Position numbers and translations under genes: made by a program. This document shows positions 53,239-54,118 of a DNA stretch of 54,118 nucleotides, one piece after another. The notes under the pieces are model-generated. The model did not search any database. It saw nothing but the letters and a program-made list of their open reading frames with translations, and was not told the origin of the DNA. The DNA is from Nitrosomonadales bacterium (GTDB taxonomy: Bacteria; Pseudomonadota; Gammaproteobacteria; Burkholderiales; Gallionellaceae). The stretch is taken from assembly GCA_023259065.1 (NCBI GenBank), contig JAHFQY010000014.1, forward strand, positions 1 to 54,118, read 5' to 3'. Numbering within the stretch: the stretch's first letter is position 1; every line of letters starts with the position of its first letter.

Positions 53239-53412
53239 ACGGTGCCAGCGCCCACTGACCCAATGTATTCAAATAATGGTTTGACTTGGAAGCGGCGTAT
53301 TTTAGGCATAAACTGCTTCCGCTGGCCTAGATGCGGCGAGCGCTTGTGTTGGCCCTGAACATTAAAAAATGTCATGCCCGCAGTTAAAACAATGCATGAC
53401 ATGGAGGTTGCA

Positions 53413-53832
53413 ATGGGATTTTTTTCCAATCTGTTCAAGAAGTCGAGTTTCTTTTCATCCGAATTCACCGACAAGAGCTTGATGCCCTTGCCCGACGTAA
53501 TCCACGCCCATTCCAACTGGAAAGACCGTTTTGCAAAATTCAAGGACGGCACGCTGGGCTACAACCTTGATCCTGAGGTGCTTGCCGCAGCAGATGACAC
53601 CGAGCTGGGGCGCTGGATTCTGCAAATGGACGAGGCGGAAAAAAATTCGGACCGACGGAAGCTGATCGACCAACTGCATCAGGCAAACGTCGACATGCAC
53701 AAGGCGGCCAGCACTATTGCCGCGTTGATCCTGGCTGACAGCCGGATAGACATTGGCAAGGACAATGTGCAATACATGTATTCGGCAAGGCAGGCAATGA
53801 CCTTGCTGAAGGAGCTGGAAAAGAGCATCTGA
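53413..53832 (+). CDS. Stand-alone CZB-like protein with altered zinc residues
   Basis: The 139-residue soluble protein starts at ATG 53413, five bases after GGAGG. Residues 30-105 resemble a CZB domain: HSNWKDRF (H33, W36), the block DTELGRWIL (63-70), and DQLHQANVDMH (H89, H96). The usual Cys of CxxGxW is Thr63 and the first His of HxxxH is Asn92, so zinc binding may be weakened or lost. The C-terminal helix adds KDNVQYMYSARQAMTLLKEL. A paralogue in inverted orientation lies at 53877-54118. It is probably an accessory to a signalling protein, but no partner is next to it. Confidence 0.6.
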   Translation: MGFFSNLFKKSSFFSSEFTDKSLMPLPDVIHAHSNWKDRFAKFKDGTLGYNLDPEVLAAADDTELGRWILQMDEAEKNSDRRKLIDQLHQANVDMHKAASTIAALILADSRIDIGKDNVQYMYSARQAMTLLKELEKSI

Positions 53833-53876
53833 AGCAGCCCAGCTGGCGCGACTGTACGAAACAGCAGGCTCGTGCC

Positions 53877-54118
53877 TCAGGCGGCCAGATCGTCCTTGCC
53901 CAATTCTATCAGCAGCACCATCACCCGTTTGGATGCTGCAATAAATGGTTTGTCATGTTTGGCAGCCTCTGCCAGATGGCCAGCGCACACTTGTCGAACA
54001 ATGGTGTGCGCCACCTAGTGCAGTTCGACATTTGCCGTGTGCAATTGATCCAGCAACAGCCTTCTCGAATCGCGCATCTCCTGCGCATCCGACTGCAGAA
54101 TCCAGCGCCCCAGCTCGG
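53877..54118 (-). pseudogene. Inverted, interrupted paralogue of the CZB-like gene
   Basis: On the minus strand the frame from the window edge reads ELGRWILQSDAQEM, SRRLLLDQLHTANVELH, a TAG stop (54015-54017), and then in the same frame VAHTIVRQVCAGHLAE to KDDLAA and TGA at 53877-53879. The part before the stop matches residues 65-96 of the neighbouring CZB-like gene closely, and the part after it aligns with the C-terminal helix region. The in-frame TAG at that place points to a pseudogene, unless readthrough or a sequencing error is involved. The 5' part lies outside the window. Confidence 0.6.

Noticed and set aside
1-54118. CRISPR arrays, tRNA or rRNA genes, insertion sequences and prophage genes
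   Set aside because: No regular spacer-repeat pattern, tRNA-like cloverleaf, rRNA segment, transposase or integrase reading frame was seen anywhere in the window.

Overview
The window reads as an ordinary chromosomal segment of a betaproteobacterium. It is GC-moderate, densely coded, and has short intergenic gaps. The gene content (cyaY/lptM/lysA, glyQS, lnt, gmhB, a fur/FTR1 iron locus, an octaheme cytochrome c, rhodaneses and SulP transporters) would suit a Nitrosomonadales-type chemolithotroph related to sulfur or iron oxidisers such as Sulfuricella or Sideroxydans. That placement is inference from gene content; no rRNA or marker comparison was possible. I see no tRNA, rRNA, CRISPR array, transposase or prophage gene.

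Left edge (1-1690): a truncated membrane-protein gene is preceded on the minus strand by a clear cyclic-di-GMP-I (GEMM-I) riboswitch with its own sigma70-like promoter. Directly upstream is a GAF/GGDEF diguanylate cyclase gene. A c-di-GMP synthase therefore sits beside a c-di-GMP sensor RNA.

1805-9987: an ABC-F ATPase; a periplasmic sulfur-like cluster (metallo-beta-lactamase hydrolase, a small secreted protein, and two duplicated exported rhodaneses, one periplasmic and one a lipoprotein, both with a CPPFC motif); an HD-domain phosphohydrolase; an MFS transporter; an outer-membrane-like barrel protein. 10033-11820: an FTR1 iron permease and cupredoxin operon divergent from fur, with a good Fur box between them. 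11949-21617: mgtE, a lysine/alanine-rich histone-H1-like gene, lysA-lptM, cyaY, a YgjP-like metallopeptidase coupled to plsC, gmhB, and glyS-glyQ.

21810-24752: a DUF302 protein, an octaheme cytochrome c of the tetrathionate-reductase (OTR) family with a C-terminal membrane anchor, and a cytochrome b561-type partner ending in a strong terminator. This is probably a respiratory or redox module linking quinone to a periplasmic octaheme enzyme. 24800-30569: a TlpA-like thioredoxin, a TPMT methyltransferase, a DUF3857/transglutaminase protein, a GIY-YIG protein and Lnt. 30737-37158: an OmpR-type two-component pair, an orphan small ORF, two consecutive SulP anion transporters and a Pal/OmpA-like lipoprotein.

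37232-47763 is a 10-kb signalling cluster: GAF-PAS-GGDEF-EAL, a PsiF protein, a NarL-type regulator convergent with a CHASE-PAS histidine kinase, a large chimeric receptor (PhnD-like binding domain, PAS, PAS, GGDEF, EAL, CZB zinc-binding domain), and an orphan substrate-binding protein with no ABC permease nearby. The right end has an LTA-synthase-like phosphotransferase, a hypothetical cytoplasmic protein, MipA/OmpV, MarC, an RluF-type pseudouridine synthase, a stand-alone degenerate CZB-like protein, and an inverted paralogue of it broken by an in-frame stop at the window edge. The strongest themes are c-di-GMP signalling (three GGDEF proteins plus a riboswitch) and periplasmic redox/sulfur chemistry.
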